Part shown: in pieces, positions 15,201-23,337 of the stretch
How positions within the stretch are numbered: the first letter of the stretch is position 1
How the letters are laid out: the number at the start of each line of letters is the position of its first letter
The notes under the pieces: model-generated
Seen by the model: the letters and a program-made list of their open reading frames with translations, nothing else
Told to the model about the DNA's origin: nothing
The model's database searches: none
Made by a program: the position numbers and the translations under genes
DNA from: Halomonas llamarensis
GTDB taxonomy: Bacteria; Pseudomonadota; Gammaproteobacteria; Pseudomonadales; Halomonadaceae
Reading direction: 5' to 3'
Assembly: GCF_023555005.1 (NCBI RefSeq)
Contig: NZ_JAMJPJ010000036.1
Span: forward strand, 1-32,985
DNA: 32,985 bases

Positions 15201-16100
15201 GCCGACGAAAACGCTCTCGGGGATCGCGCCGCCCAGCGGGTAGGTGTCGTCGGAATTGCGGTTAATCGAGAAGCTGGTGGTGTTGACCACCAGCATGGCG
15301 TCGGTCTGCTCGATCAGGTGATTGACAAACGCAATGCAGTCGGCCTCTTTCAGGGAGGCAACGGCGATGGCAAGTGGCTCAAGCCCCTGCGCTTTAAGCG
15401 CCTCGATCATGCCGTCGACAACCAGGGTATTGGCGCCCTGCAAGTGACTGCGGTAGAACAGCAGCAAACACACCGGCCTGTCCGGCTGCTGGTTGGCCCG
15501 CCACTCGCTCAGGCTCATCACCTGGCGCCCGGATGGGCTCGAGGGGTCGCTGGGCGCGTAGATCACCGCCGAAGGCACCACCTTGGGTTCCTTCCAGGCG
15601 GTGGGCATTTCAAGGCATTCGCTACCCACAAAGCGCAGCAGCTGTTCGGCGTTATCCACGCCGCCCTCGCGCAGGTAGCGCCACACCCGGTGGGCGCTTT
15701 CATAGTCGACGCTAGAGGCTTCCAGCAGCGCATCGTCCGGCGCGTCGCAGCCCGGCACCAGGATCAACTGGCGGCCCGGCTTGGCGTTCAACCAGGCCAG
15801 CAGCCGTTCGTAGCCGTACTGCCAGTAGGCCTGACCGCCCAGCATCGACACGACGACAAGCTGCGCCTTTTCCAGCACCCGATCCTCGTAAAGGTCGTAG
15901 GCGGCGGGCTTGACCAGGTTCATCCAGTTGGCCAGACGTACCGACGGATAGCGCTCGCCCAGGCGATCGATCGCCTGGGCCAGAGCCGACAGGTTGCTAT
16001 CGGCAGCCGATAGGATCACGACATCCGCAGGGCTCTGTTGAAGATCGACAATGCCTTCGTCATCAACAAAGCCGCCGGGTTTGGCAGCAAAAAGGTGCAT
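12249..16100 (-). CDS. cobN: Cobaltochelatase subunit CobN
   Basis: CobN is the large catalytic subunit that inserts Co2+ into hydrogenobyrinate a,c-diamide using ATP supplied by its AAA partner. The 1283 residues are normal for CobN and relate to magnesium chelatase BchH. A marker is IHVGKHGNLEWLPGK near residue 565; C-terminal conserved parts include LGLSIWGTATMRTGGDDIAQ and the tail KGGFEMAATIDYLFAYDATT. No CobS or CobT lies nearby; the ChlI-ChlD fusion five genes upstream in the operon should act as its motor. It starts by TAATG overlap with cobW. Confidence 0.93.
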   Translation of the reverse strand: MHLFAAKPGGFVDDEGIVDLQQSPADVVILSAADSNLSALAQAIDRLGERYPSVRLANWMNLVKPAAYDLYEDRVLEKAQLVVVSMLGGQAYWQYGYERLLAWLNAKPGRQLILVPGCDAPDDALLEASSVDYESAHRVWRYLREGGVDNAEQLLRFVGSECLEMPTAWKEPKVVPSAVIYAPSDPSSPSGRQVMSLSEWRANQQPDRPVCLLLFYRSHLQGANTLVVDGMIEALKAQGLEPLAIAVASLKEADCIAFVNHLIEQTDAMLVVNTTSFSINRNSDDTYPLGGAIPESVFVGQPVILQAILSSSTVEDWQASAAGLRSRDVAMQVVLPEMDGRVITRAVGFKAEALYNARSQLSVTHHALHPERAEFVAKLARRFCHLRTTPNHAKRLALVLANYPNRDGRIGNGVGLDTPASTLQILTALQKAGYPVSDLPASGDDLIRLLQGAVTNDRNVIDQRMCWQSIGVEEYLAWFYTLPAELQETVWTRWGAPADDPKCRQGRLMISGIRLGDTFVGIQPERDFIDDLTQSYHDMQLAPPHSYLAFYFWLREHYQVEAVIHVGKHGNLEWLPGKSSALSAECWPDIALGPVPHFYPFIVNDPGEGAQAKRRSQAVIIDHLMPPLARAELYGDMAKLEALTDEYYQALDMDPRREALIREQILEHLRETGIDQELTKAIDSQDEALILNELDTFLCDIKESQIRHGLHVLGTLPPQDKVVGTLVALLRLPRGESIAQRGQLHNLADDLALHDDEHANFDPLMADAEPWTGPRPDVLRELDSAAWRSGNDTRERLEALAHQLVEEYVVAPGCLEVLAARYPATAEQLRYARDQLWVALQQSAQLEISSLLEGLDGLFVPPGPSGAPSRGRLDTLPTGRNFFSVDNRSIPSPAAWTLGEKSAQAFVERYLQDNGDYPRRLGLSIWGTATMRTGGDDIAQAFALMGVRPIWSLGSQRVIDIEVIPSMLLNRPRVDVTLRVSGFFRDAFPNVIRLFDAAVQAVASYAEPGNSNTIRDAVMARQQVLEKQGLSPEMAAQQAGYRIFGSKPGEYGTGLNRLIDNGAWENADDLAQAYLDNGAYAYGQFAESGTAAPDAFEQQLKGLEAVMQNQDNREHDILDSNSYYAFQGGMANASRSLSGQTPTIYHADHANPAAPKIRTLKEELAKVIRSRVLNPKWINAMREHGYKGGFEMAATIDYLFAYDATTDLVADYQYAQVTEALILDDANQQFLREHNPSALEEMAERLLEAAQRGMWQAPGEQGDALKDLLLEMDEAKEVAADVG

Positions 16101-17197
16101 TAGGCGGCTGTTGTTACCTCTGCTTCGGCAAGCGCTTCACGCAGCGCGTCGCTGTCCAGCGCTTTGCCAATGATGACCAGCTGGGTTTGACGCGTCTCGC
16201 CTTCCGCCCAGAGGCGGTCGAAGTAGCCATCCAGCCGTTCGCCCACGGCCTGGATCACCCGGCGCATCGGCTTGCCGGGAATCGCCGCAAAACCCTTGGC
16301 GCGGAAGATTTCCTGGGTTTTGACAATGTGCTGTAGCTTGGCCGCCAGCAGGTCGCCGTCGACTTCGCCCAGGCTGATCACGCAGGAGTCAAAGTTATCG
16401 TGGGCGTGGTCGTGATGAGCGCCTTCGGCGTGGTGCTTATCGTGGTGATTGGTGATCAGGTCGATGTTTGCTTCGCTGGCTGCCCCGATGCCCATCAAGG
16501 CTTCCAGTTGCACGGTGTTGGTGGCCAGGGTTTGATCGACAAACAGGTACTTCACGGAGTCAGGCACCCGCGCTTGGATCAACGCCTCGACCCGCGCCTT
16601 GTCGTCCGGGCTAAGCAGGTCCGTCTTGCTGACCAGCACCAGGTCGGCCGCGCTTAGCTGGTCATCCAACAGCTCTTGCAGGCTGGGGTCGTGATCCAGG
16701 CTTTCGTCGGCCTGGCGCTGGGCCTCTACCTTGGCCACATCGCTGGCGTAACGGCCGGCGGCCACGGCGGGGCCGTCGATCACGGTAATGATGGCATCAA
16801 CGGTGCAGTGCTGGCGCACTTCCGGCCAGTTGAAGGCCTGCACCAGCGGCTTGGGCAGCGCCAGGCCGCTGGTTTCGATCAGAATATGGTCGATATCGTC
16901 GCGGCGGGCGACCAGCTTTTTCATCACCGGTAGAAATTCCTCTTCTACCGTGCAGCAGATACAGCCGTTGGCCAGTTCGAAAATACCGCTGTCGTCGCCT
17001 TCCACCGCCTGACCGTCTTCGCAGTCGAGGGCACAGCCACGCAGCAGGCTTGAGTCGATGTCCTGCTCGCCGAATTCATTGACGATCACGGCAATCCGCT
17101 TTCCGGTCACCTGGCGCAAAATGCTCGCCAGCAGAGTGGTTTTACCGCTGCCCAAAAAGCCGGTGACCACGGTGGCGGGTATCTTATTTAACTGCAT
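16100..17197 (-). CDS. cobW: CobW-family GTP-binding metallochaperone
   Basis: CobW is a G3E GTPase thought to deliver Co2+ to the chelatase. The 365 residues begin MQLNKIPATVVTGFLGSGKT, with the Walker A motif at 13-20. They continue with VNEFGEQDID (39-48), the metal-binding ANGCICC (76-82) and an NKxD-like SKTDL near 185. A His-rich loop at about 255-272 (HHDKHHAEGAHHDHAHD) would bind extra metal. ATG 17197 is chosen because the upstream frame overlaps cobB and adds no family sequence. It overlaps cobB by 14 bp. Zinc-related COG0523 paralogues look alike; the operon position supports cobalt. Confidence 0.92.
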   Translation of the reverse strand: MQLNKIPATVVTGFLGSGKTTLLASILRQVTGKRIAVIVNEFGEQDIDSSLLRGCALDCEDGQAVEGDDSGIFELANGCICCTVEEEFLPVMKKLVARRDDIDHILIETSGLALPKPLVQAFNWPEVRQHCTVDAIITVIDGPAVAAGRYASDVAKVEAQRQADESLDHDPSLQELLDDQLSAADLVLVSKTDLLSPDDKARVEALIQARVPDSVKYLFVDQTLATNTVQLEALMGIGAASEANIDLITNHHDKHHAEGAHHDHAHDNFDSCVISLGEVDGDLLAAKLQHIVKTQEIFRAKGFAAIPGKPMRRVIQAVGERLDGYFDRLWAEGETRQTQLVIIGKALDSDALREALAEAEVTTAA

Positions 17198-18569
17198 GGG
17201 TCTGGTCCTCAGAATCGATAGGTTGACGCGCTGGCGACGCTTTGCCGCTAAACAGCAACGCGATCGCGGCGGGGTTGTTGGCAAAAAACAGGTGCAAGTA
17301 GGTGGCGGTCAACCCACGCTCACGAAAGATGGCTTCTCCCGGCGCGGGGTGGCGCTGACGGCGGCCGTGGGCAATGGGCTCGGGCGTTCCCACGGCCATC
17401 GAGCGATGATGGGCATGGCCGCGCACCGGGCCTTCGAGCAGCTCGGCGGTTTGCATTCCCTGGCAGCCCCGCCGCCCGCGCATTGCGCCCTGCCCTGGCA
17501 GCAGGCCCAGCATGGTGTGGGTGGTTTCGTCGTAGTCGGTCAGGGTTTCCAGGCAGTAAAGCAGCCCGCCGCACTCGGCAAGAATCGGCTTGTCGTCGGC
17601 AAACAACTGCCTGATCGCCGCGTGCATGGTCGTGTTGGCCGCCAGCTTGTCAGCGTGAATTTCCGGGTAGCCACCGGGCAGCCACAGTGCATCGCAGCTT
17701 GGCAGGGCGCTATCGTCTAGCGGCGAGAAAAAATTTATCTTCGCGCCCATCTGCTCGAGCAGGTCCAGGTTGGCCTGGTAAATAAAGCTGAACGCGGCGT
17801 CTTTGGCCACGCCGATGGTAATCCCGGCAAGCGACGGCAACGCCGCTGTGGCGATCTCTGGTGCGGCGTAAAACGTCACCGGCGGCAGGGCGAGCAGCGT
17901 TTGCGGCAGGTTTTCCGCCTCGATAACGCTTGCGCCCTTTTCAAAGCGCGCTTCCAGGTCATCACGAATCTCGTCGGCCTGCACCAGGCCTAAATGGCGC
18001 TCGGGCAGCGAAAGCGCTGGGTTGCGCGCGATGGCAGCGAGCAGCGGGATATCTCTCGGCAGGGTTGTCTCGATCAGCTCGCGGTGGCGCTCGGAGCCGC
18101 AGCTGTTGGCGATGAGCCCGACAATGCGGATATCGTCGCGAAAGCCCGCCAGCCCCGCCAGGAGTGCGCCCGCGGTCTGCGCCATGCCTTTGACGTCCAT
18201 CACTACCACCATGGGCAAGCCAAACCGCGCAGCCAGGTCGGCACTGGAAGGTTCGCCGTCAAACAGGCCCATGGCGCCTTCAACTAATATCATATCCGCC
18301 GTTTGAGCGGCTTCATAAAAGCGCTGGCGGCAGTAGGCGTCGCCCGCCATCCACAAATCAAGCTGGTCGACCGGCTGGCCAGAGGCCTGGGCCAGCACCT
18401 GGGGGTCCAGGTAGTCGGGGCCGGTTTTAAACACGCGCACCACCTTATCCTGGTTGCGCAGCGCCCTAGCCAGCGCGGCGGTAAAGGTGGTTTTGCCCTG
18501 CCCTGAAGAAGGCGCGGCAATAAATAGCGCAGGGCATGCAGTGGTTGTGCTCATCAGGGCTGTGCTCAT
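17184..18569 (-). CDS. cobB: Hydrogenobyrinate a,c-diamide synthase
   Basis: CobB amidates the a and c side chains of hydrogenobyrinate with glutamine and ATP. The 461 residues have a P-loop APSSGQGKTT (19-28), a substrate motif KTGPDYLDP and, in the second half, a class I glutamine amidotransferase domain. Its nucleophile is the Cys near residue 333 (LAECGGLLYC), and the family's His occurs in TYLHLFF towards the C-terminus. Start 18569 is coupled to cobO by TGATG; an in-frame ATG at 18554 is the alternative. Because the aerobic pathway adds cobalt later, the hydrogenobyrinate form of the reaction is expected. Confidence 0.92.
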   Translation of the reverse strand: MSTALMSTTTACPALFIAAPSSGQGKTTFTAALARALRNQDKVVRVFKTGPDYLDPQVLAQASGQPVDQLDLWMAGDAYCRQRFYEAAQTADMILVEGAMGLFDGEPSSADLAARFGLPMVVVMDVKGMAQTAGALLAGLAGFRDDIRIVGLIANSCGSERHRELIETTLPRDIPLLAAIARNPALSLPERHLGLVQADEIRDDLEARFEKGASVIEAENLPQTLLALPPVTFYAAPEIATAALPSLAGITIGVAKDAAFSFIYQANLDLLEQMGAKINFFSPLDDSALPSCDALWLPGGYPEIHADKLAANTTMHAAIRQLFADDKPILAECGGLLYCLETLTDYDETTHTMLGLLPGQGAMRGRRGCQGMQTAELLEGPVRGHAHHRSMAVGTPEPIAHGRRQRHPAPGEAIFRERGLTATYLHLFFANNPAAIALLFSGKASPARQPIDSEDQTHAVK

Positions 18570-19162
18570 CAGTATTCGATCCCCGCCTGGGCTTTAACAC
18601 CGCCACGAAAGGCGTGACGCTCGTCTTGCACCGTGCTGATGGTATCGGCGATTTCCTGAAGCGGCGTCGCCATGGTGCGCCCGGTGATGATCACGTTTTG
18701 ATGCGCCGGGCGTTGGTTGAGCGCTTCGACCACCGGCAGCGGGTCGAGGTAGCCGTACTTGAACATGTAGCTCATTTCATCGAGGACGATGAGGTGGTAA
18801 TCCGGGTTTTCGAGCAATCCCTTGGCCACTGCCCACGCCGACTGGGCGGCTTCAATGTCACGCTCGCGATCCTGGGTTTCCCAGGTAAACCCCTGGCCCA
18901 TGATGTGCCAGTCAAGGTTGGGCTGATCGCGGAAAAACAGGTATTCGCCGGTTTCGCGCCGACCCTTGATAAACTGGATGACCGCGCAGCGCTGCCCGTG
19001 ACCCAGCGCACGCGCCATGGTGCCCAAGGCGGAGCTGCTTTTGCCCTTGCCGTTGCCTTTCAGCAGGATCAACACCCCGCGCTCTTCCGTGGCACGGCTG
19101 ATGCGCTCGTCGACCACGTCTTTCTTGCGCTGCATGCGGTTGGTATGGCGATCGTCACTCAT
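18569..19162 (-). CDS. cobO: Cob(I)yrinic acid a,c-diamide adenosyltransferase
   Basis: CobO/BtuR transfers the adenosyl group of ATP to reduced cobalt. The 197 residues show the unusual P-loop LLKGNGKGKSSSALG (33-47), FIKG, IMGQGFTWETQDRERD and LIVLDEMSYMFKYGYL, characteristic of the CobA/CobO/BtuR class, which is distinct from PduO. The C-terminal GGVKAQAGIEY is also conserved. It overlaps the chelatase gene by ATGA and cobB by TGATG. It acts after CobN in the pathway but is encoded before it. Confidence 0.93.
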   Translation of the reverse strand: MSDDRHTNRMQRKKDVVDERISRATEERGVLILLKGNGKGKSSSALGTMARALGHGQRCAVIQFIKGRRETGEYLFFRDQPNLDWHIMGQGFTWETQDRERDIEAAQSAWAVAKGLLENPDYHLIVLDEMSYMFKYGYLDPLPVVEALNQRPAHQNVIITGRTMATPLQEIADTISTVQDERHAFRGGVKAQAGIEY

Positions 19163-20880
19163 GGGGTTTCCCGTCCAGAAAAAGGTGTCCAGTATCTTGC
19201 CCCCAGCTGCTGGGCGATGCGCGCCCCCTGGCCGCGTTTGATTCTGGACGACTCGGTATCCATCAAGATACAGTCGCCCAGCGGGCCAAGGTCGGCGACG
19301 GATTCACGGGTACGCCCGTCGGTAATCAGGTAGGTACGAATATGCAGCCCGGGCTCGCGGCGTTGCCACTGATGGATCAGGCGCCTGGCTTCGATAACCG
19401 CCTCGCGCAGCGGCGTACCGCCGCCACCCGTCGCCGCCTCCAGCGCGTCTTGCACGCGCTTGGGCGCACGGCGCCGCGACAGAAGCGGCACCACACCCCC
19501 GTTGCCGAACCCTACCACGGCTACCTGCTCGCGTGCCGCGTAGGCCTTATTCACCAGCGCTTCCACAAGCCCCTTCGCCTGACCCAGCAAGCGCTGCCCC
19601 AGGGTAGAGCCGGAGGTGTCCAGCAGCACCAGGTGCGCCGTCGTCTGACCCGCGCGGGATTTGCGCATTTTTATCTCTCGCCAGGGCCACTGGCCGCAAT
19701 TGGCGATCAGGGTGCCGAAGCCATCCAAACGAGAGGTCTCCACCTGGGAGCGCCCCTTGCCTGCTATACGCCCTTTTCCAACCGAGGCCGGGGTTGCCGC
19801 TGTCTTGTCCCGAGTATCAGCGCCTGGGGTTTTCACCAGATTGGGGGCAAGTTGAGAAATCGTCTGCTGAGCCTGGGGCGGCATGGCGCCCCACTGGCCC
19901 TGCTCGCCGCTCTGGTCGGATGTCCCCGCCGACTCGTTAGACGCCGACGACGAACCACCGTCTCCACCCGACGGTGTTTCACCCTGTGGCGGCGGCGATG
20001 ACGGCGGATTCTGCTCGGGAGGCTGGGTGCGCCGATGGTCCAGCACCCACGGCTCGATGATCTCGATATCCTGCTGCGCTACCTCGCTTGCGCCGCGCCA
20101 GGCGGCGTGAGCGCGCGCGGCACGATGCCAGGTCACGTCGGCTCGCAGGCCTTCCACCCCGGCGGCTTCACAGCGCGAGGCGATGGTGTGATACACCCAA
20201 GACGGGGTAATGACATCAACCAGTTGGCGCTGGGCCTGTTGAATGCGCTCGGTCAGCGCCGCCTGGGCATCCTCGAAATCATCCTTGGCGTGCGCAGGGT
20301 CACGGTCAAAGGCTTCGCGCTGTTGGACGATGGCGATTCGCTCTTCCACGCTGATGCTCGCGGGCTGATCGATACACAGCCCAAAACGGTCCAGCAACTG
20401 CGGGCGTAGCTCGCCTTCGTCCGGATTCATGGTGCCAATCAGGCTAAAGCGTGCCGGGTGGGAATGGCTGATACCGTCGCGTTCGACGATGTTGGTCCCA
20501 CTGGCCGCCACATCCAGCAGCAGATCGACCAGCGTGTCGGGTAGCAGATTGACTTCATCCACATACAGCACGCCGCCGTGGGCCTTGGCCAGCAAGCCGG
20601 GGTGGAAAGTGGTTTCACGCTCGGCAAGCACCCGCTGCAAATCCAGGCTTCCCGTCAGACGGTCCTCGCTAGCGCCTAGCGGCAAGGTGACAAACGGCGG
20701 TTTTTGCCCCTGGCTATCCGGCGGCAGAATAGCCGCCAATGCCCGCGCCAGGGTCGATTTGGCGCTCCCCCGGGGGCCGCTGATCAGCACGCCGCCAATC
20801 TGGGGGTTAATCACGTTGAGCAGCAGCGCTGTTTTCAACGACGCCTGGCCAATAACGGCCGCAAAGGGAAACTGTGTCAC
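19159..20880 (-). CDS. chlID: ChlI-ChlD-type chelatase ATPase (fused AAA and VWA domains)
   Basis: The product is 573 residues from GTG 20880, with GGAG about 6 nt upstream; a TTG at 20892 is the alternative. The N-terminal AAA+ part resembles magnesium chelatase BchI/ChlI: GPRGSAKST (about 35-43) and YVDEVNLLPD (about 106-115). A low-complexity linker rich in P, S, G and E follows (about 290-340). The C-terminal part is a VWA domain with MIDAS LVLLDTSGST near 420, as in BchD/ChlD. Next to cobN this is best read as the cobaltochelatase motor replacing CobS and CobT. Such fusions are known in other bacteria. It is the first gene of the cob operon. Confidence 0.88.
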   Translation of the reverse strand: MTQFPFAAVIGQASLKTALLLNVINPQIGGVLISGPRGSAKSTLARALAAILPPDSQGQKPPFVTLPLGASEDRLTGSLDLQRVLAERETTFHPGLLAKAHGGVLYVDEVNLLPDTLVDLLLDVAASGTNIVERDGISHSHPARFSLIGTMNPDEGELRPQLLDRFGLCIDQPASISVEERIAIVQQREAFDRDPAHAKDDFEDAQAALTERIQQAQRQLVDVITPSWVYHTIASRCEAAGVEGLRADVTWHRAARAHAAWRGASEVAQQDIEIIEPWVLDHRRTQPPEQNPPSSPPPQGETPSGGDGGSSSASNESAGTSDQSGEQGQWGAMPPQAQQTISQLAPNLVKTPGADTRDKTAATPASVGKGRIAGKGRSQVETSRLDGFGTLIANCGQWPWREIKMRKSRAGQTTAHLVLLDTSGSTLGQRLLGQAKGLVEALVNKAYAAREQVAVVGFGNGGVVPLLSRRRAPKRVQDALEAATGGGGTPLREAVIEARRLIHQWQRREPGLHIRTYLITDGRTRESVADLGPLGDCILMDTESSRIKRGQGARIAQQLGARYWTPFSGRETP

Positions 20881-20923
20881 CGCGATCTCCAACCGGCGGA
20901 TTGCTATTTTACTGGCTATTCGT

Positions 20924-20966
20924 TATGCCCAAGGTACAACAGTCAAAGAGGGTTGTAACGGGCATA
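20924..20966 (-). promoter_or_regulatory. Hairpin in the cob operon leader
   Basis: TATGCCC (20924-20930) pairs with GGGCATA (20960-20966), and GTACAAC (20934-20940) pairs with GTTGTAAC (20952-20959) with one bulge. The result is a stem of about 14 bp with an 11-nt loop, 44 bp upstream of the chelatase start. It could be an mRNA leader structure or an operator. It has no T-run and no cobalamin-aptamer motif. Confidence 0.45.
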
Positions 20967-21179
20967 TTATCACACACTAACTTGAACAAAATTCATAATA
21001 ATAACCAATAATATTAGCATGTAATTCATAAAAAAATTATTTAAAATAACCAAATGTTTTGAATAATTAGCTGTTTTTTGCCTGTCTGATGAGCGCGTTA
21101 TTTTGGCATAAAAAGAACGTAAATCATGACGGGTTAAACAAAAAGTATTGGCTGCAGGACCCATTCAGCACTTTCATTC

Positions 21180-21199
21180 GCCACTGACACTGCAGTGGC
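21180..21199 (+). promoter_or_regulatory. Hairpin upstream of the ABC importer
   Basis: GCCACTG and CAGTGGC form a perfect 7-bp stem around ACACTG, 28 bp upstream of the binding-protein start. Within it CACTGCAGTG is itself a palindrome. It could be an operator or a leader hairpin; no regulator is known. Confidence 0.4.
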
Positions 21200-21227
21200 A
21201 AACTTTATATCACTGGAATACCGACTC

Positions 21228-22241
21228 ATGACGCTTACTCATCGCCTTTTCGCGCTTATCTCGCTACTGCCTGCTGGTTACTCAATGGCTGACGCAACCG
21301 ACTACCCACTAAGCCTGACCAATTGCGGCGTAGACATCACTTTTACGGCCCCGCCTGAAAGTACGGTGACGGTCGGTCAGTCAGCCACGGAAATCCTCTA
21401 TTCATTGGGGCTCGCTGATCGAGTGAAGGGTACGTCGGTCTGGTTCACTCCAGTCCTGCCACAATTTGCCGACGTTAACGCGGGCATCGAACGAATCGCC
21501 GACAACGACCCCAGCTTTGAGGCTGTGGTTAATAAACGCCCTGACTTGGTGACGGTTCAGTACGAGTGGCACGTGGGCCCCACCGGCATCGTGGCCAGCC
21601 GCGACCAGTTTCATGAGCTGGGTATCAATACCTACGTGATGCCCGCCGACTGCGACACCAAGGATAATACGACCGGCGGTGATGGCACGCGCGTCGCCGC
21701 TTTCTCGACGGACTCCATCTACAAAGGCATAACCGAGCTAGCCGAGATTTACGATGTTCAAGACGCAGGTGAGGCGCTGGTGGCCGACCTTAACACCCGC
21801 GAAGAGCGCGCGATCGACCAGGCGAGTCACCTTGATTTGCCGGAAGACTTGTCGGCGGCATTCTGGTTTTCATCGACAGACCTCGGGGTTAGCCCTTTCG
21901 TTGCGGGGCAACTGGGCGCGCCGGGCTACATGATGGATAAACTGGGCATTCGCAACGTGGTTGAGTCGGATGAAGAGTGGCCCACCGTGGGCTGGGAAAC
22001 GGTCGCCAAAGCGGACCCCGATGTGCTCGTCATCGCCACCATGGACCGCCGCCGGTTTCCTGCCGACGATGTAAAAGCCAAACGCGAGTTTCTACACAGC
22101 GACCCGGTCACCCGGGAAATGTCAGCGGTCAAGAACGACCGAATTGTGGAGATGGATGCCCACGCCATGAGCGCCACCATGCGCACTATTTACGGCCTTG
22201 AGTCCCTGGCCGAGGCGCTATCAGCTATGTCATTTAAATAA
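21228..22241 (+). CDS. ABC importer periplasmic binding protein (FecB/BtuF class)
   Basis: The product is 337 residues from ATG 21228; the frame to 21195 has no ribosome site and would spoil the signal peptide. The N-terminus LTHRLFALISLLPAGYSMADA is a Sec signal with cleavage near ADA. The mature part follows the class III binding-protein plan: VTVGQSATEILYSLGLADRVKGTS, RPDLVTVQYEWH, a long central helix, WPTVGWETVAKADPDVLVI and YGLESLAEAL. Two Cys (NCGVD, ADCDT) may form a disulfide. Substrate is not readable; iron chelates, cobalamin or precursors, and 'F420-0 transporter'-annotated relatives are candidates. Position opposite the cob operon suggests a corrinoid or cobalt-linked ligand, by inference only. 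Confidence 0.85.
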   Translation: MTLTHRLFALISLLPAGYSMADATDYPLSLTNCGVDITFTAPPESTVTVGQSATEILYSLGLADRVKGTSVWFTPVLPQFADVNAGIERIADNDPSFEAVVNKRPDLVTVQYEWHVGPTGIVASRDQFHELGINTYVMPADCDTKDNTTGGDGTRVAAFSTDSIYKGITELAEIYDVQDAGEALVADLNTREERAIDQASHLDLPEDLSAAFWFSSTDLGVSPFVAGQLGAPGYMMDKLGIRNVVESDEEWPTVGWETVAKADPDVLVIATMDRRRFPADDVKAKREFLHSDPVTREMSAVKNDRIVEMDAHAMSATMRTIYGLESLAEALSAMSFK

Positions 22242-22272
22242 TGTGTCATTCAACTGATATGGCGTTTAACGA

Positions 22273-23337
22273 ATGAGAATCGCGCTAACGTGGCCATTGA
22301 CGGTAAGCTTCGGGTTGCGCTGGCTATGGATAACGCCAGCGGTGCTTGTGGCCGCACTGATTGCGGGCACCGCCATCGGCGAAACATCAATTCCGATTGT
22401 GACGATTCTCAAAGTGCTCGCTAATCACCTGCTCGGCGCGGATTACACAGTCAACAGAATCGACGCGGGGATTATCTGGAACTACCGGCTTAGCCGCGCC
22501 GTTGTGGCCGCCTGTTGCGGTACCAGCTTGGCGCTGGCGGGGGTCGTGCTACAGGCACTGCTGCGTAACCCTTTGGCCGACCCTTACTTAATGGGCATTT
22601 CCGCGGGGGCTTCTACGGGCGCGGTAACGGTGGCGGTCGCCGGGGTAGGCGCGGGGGCGCTTTCGCTCTCATTGGGTGCCTTTATTGGCGCCCTTCTCTC
22701 CTTTGGCATCGTGGTGATGCTCGCCCATGCCGCCAACAGCGGCGTCGGTGGCGGGCGCGGCGTTCAGGCCGCGGGGGCAATTATTCTGGCTGGGATTGCA
22801 GGCTCACAGCTGTTCAATGCGCTGACCGCGTTTATCATTACCAAATCGGCGAGCGCTGAGCAGGCGCGGGGTATTATGTTTTGGCTGATGGGCAACCTTT
22901 CTGGGGTACGCTGGGCCGATGCGACCTTAGCGGTGCCTGCTGCGCTATTCGGGCTAGTGGTTTGCCTGTGGCACCGACGCTCCCTGGATGCGTTTACCTT
23001 CGGTGCCGACAGCGCCGCGTCCATGGGCATTGCGGTACGCCCGGTGCGCGGGATGCTGATTATCGCCATGGCGCTGGTCACGGCGGTGATGGTTTCCATC
23101 GTGGGGGCGATTGGTTTTGTTGGCCTGGTAATTCCCCACGCAATGCGTTTTATCGTGGGAAGCCGTCACACCCGGCTGGTGCCAGCGTCTGCATTGGCTG
23201 GCGCTGTGTTCTTAATTGGCTCAGATATTCTTTCCCGAGTGCTGGTGTCTGGCCAGGTACTTCCCATCGGGGTGATCACCTCGCTGATTGGCGCGCCCGC
23301 TTTTGCGCTGATTCTGGTTCGCGGCAAGAGGTCTTAA
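22273..23337 (+). CDS. FecCD-family ABC importer permease
   Basis: The product is 354 residues with about ten membrane helices. Family signatures are YRLSRAVVAACCGTSLALAGVVLQALLRNPLADPYLMGISAGA near 75-115, MFWLMGNLSG near 205, and the ATPase-coupling and C-terminal stretch IGFVGLVIPHAMRF near 280, ending LPIGVITSLIGAPAFALIL. It forms the inner-membrane channel for the binding protein encoded 31 bp upstream, and the ATPase gene starts at the base after its stop. BtuC, FecC and FhuB relatives cannot be told apart without alignment. Confidence 0.88.
   Translation: MRIALTWPLTVSFGLRWLWITPAVLVAALIAGTAIGETSIPIVTILKVLANHLLGADYTVNRIDAGIIWNYRLSRAVVAACCGTSLALAGVVLQALLRNPLADPYLMGISAGASTGAVTVAVAGVGAGALSLSLGAFIGALLSFGIVVMLAHAANSGVGGGRGVQAAGAIILAGIAGSQLFNALTAFIITKSASAEQARGIMFWLMGNLSGVRWADATLAVPAALFGLVVCLWHRRSLDAFTFGADSAASMGIAVRPVRGMLIIAMALVTAVMVSIVGAIGFVGLVIPHAMRFIVGSRHTRLVPASALAGAVFLIGSDILSRVLVSGQVLPIGVITSLIGAPAFALILVRGKRS

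Larger units (their letters stand above)
20881..21227. other. Divergent intergenic region, cob operon versus ABC importer
   Basis: These 347 bp separate the minus-strand cob operon from the plus-strand importer. The part 20968-21130 is strikingly AT-rich (runs such as AAAAAAATTATTTAAAATAA) and probably holds promoters for both directions. I could not choose one pair of hexamers with confidence. No B12 box or other cobalamin-riboswitch element was found on either strand. Two hairpins are listed separately. Confidence 0.6.

Noticed and set aside
5142..16013. Many long open frames antisense to or out of frame with cob genes
   Set aside because: They are expected in GC-rich coding DNA, have R/A/P-rich products without family features, and overlap genes with clear motifs.
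21180..21199. GCCACTG hairpin as part of a cobalamin riboswitch before the importer
   Set aside because: The GCCACTG string occurs in B12 riboswitches, but here no B12 box and none of the other conserved blocks are near; it is only a simple stem-loop.
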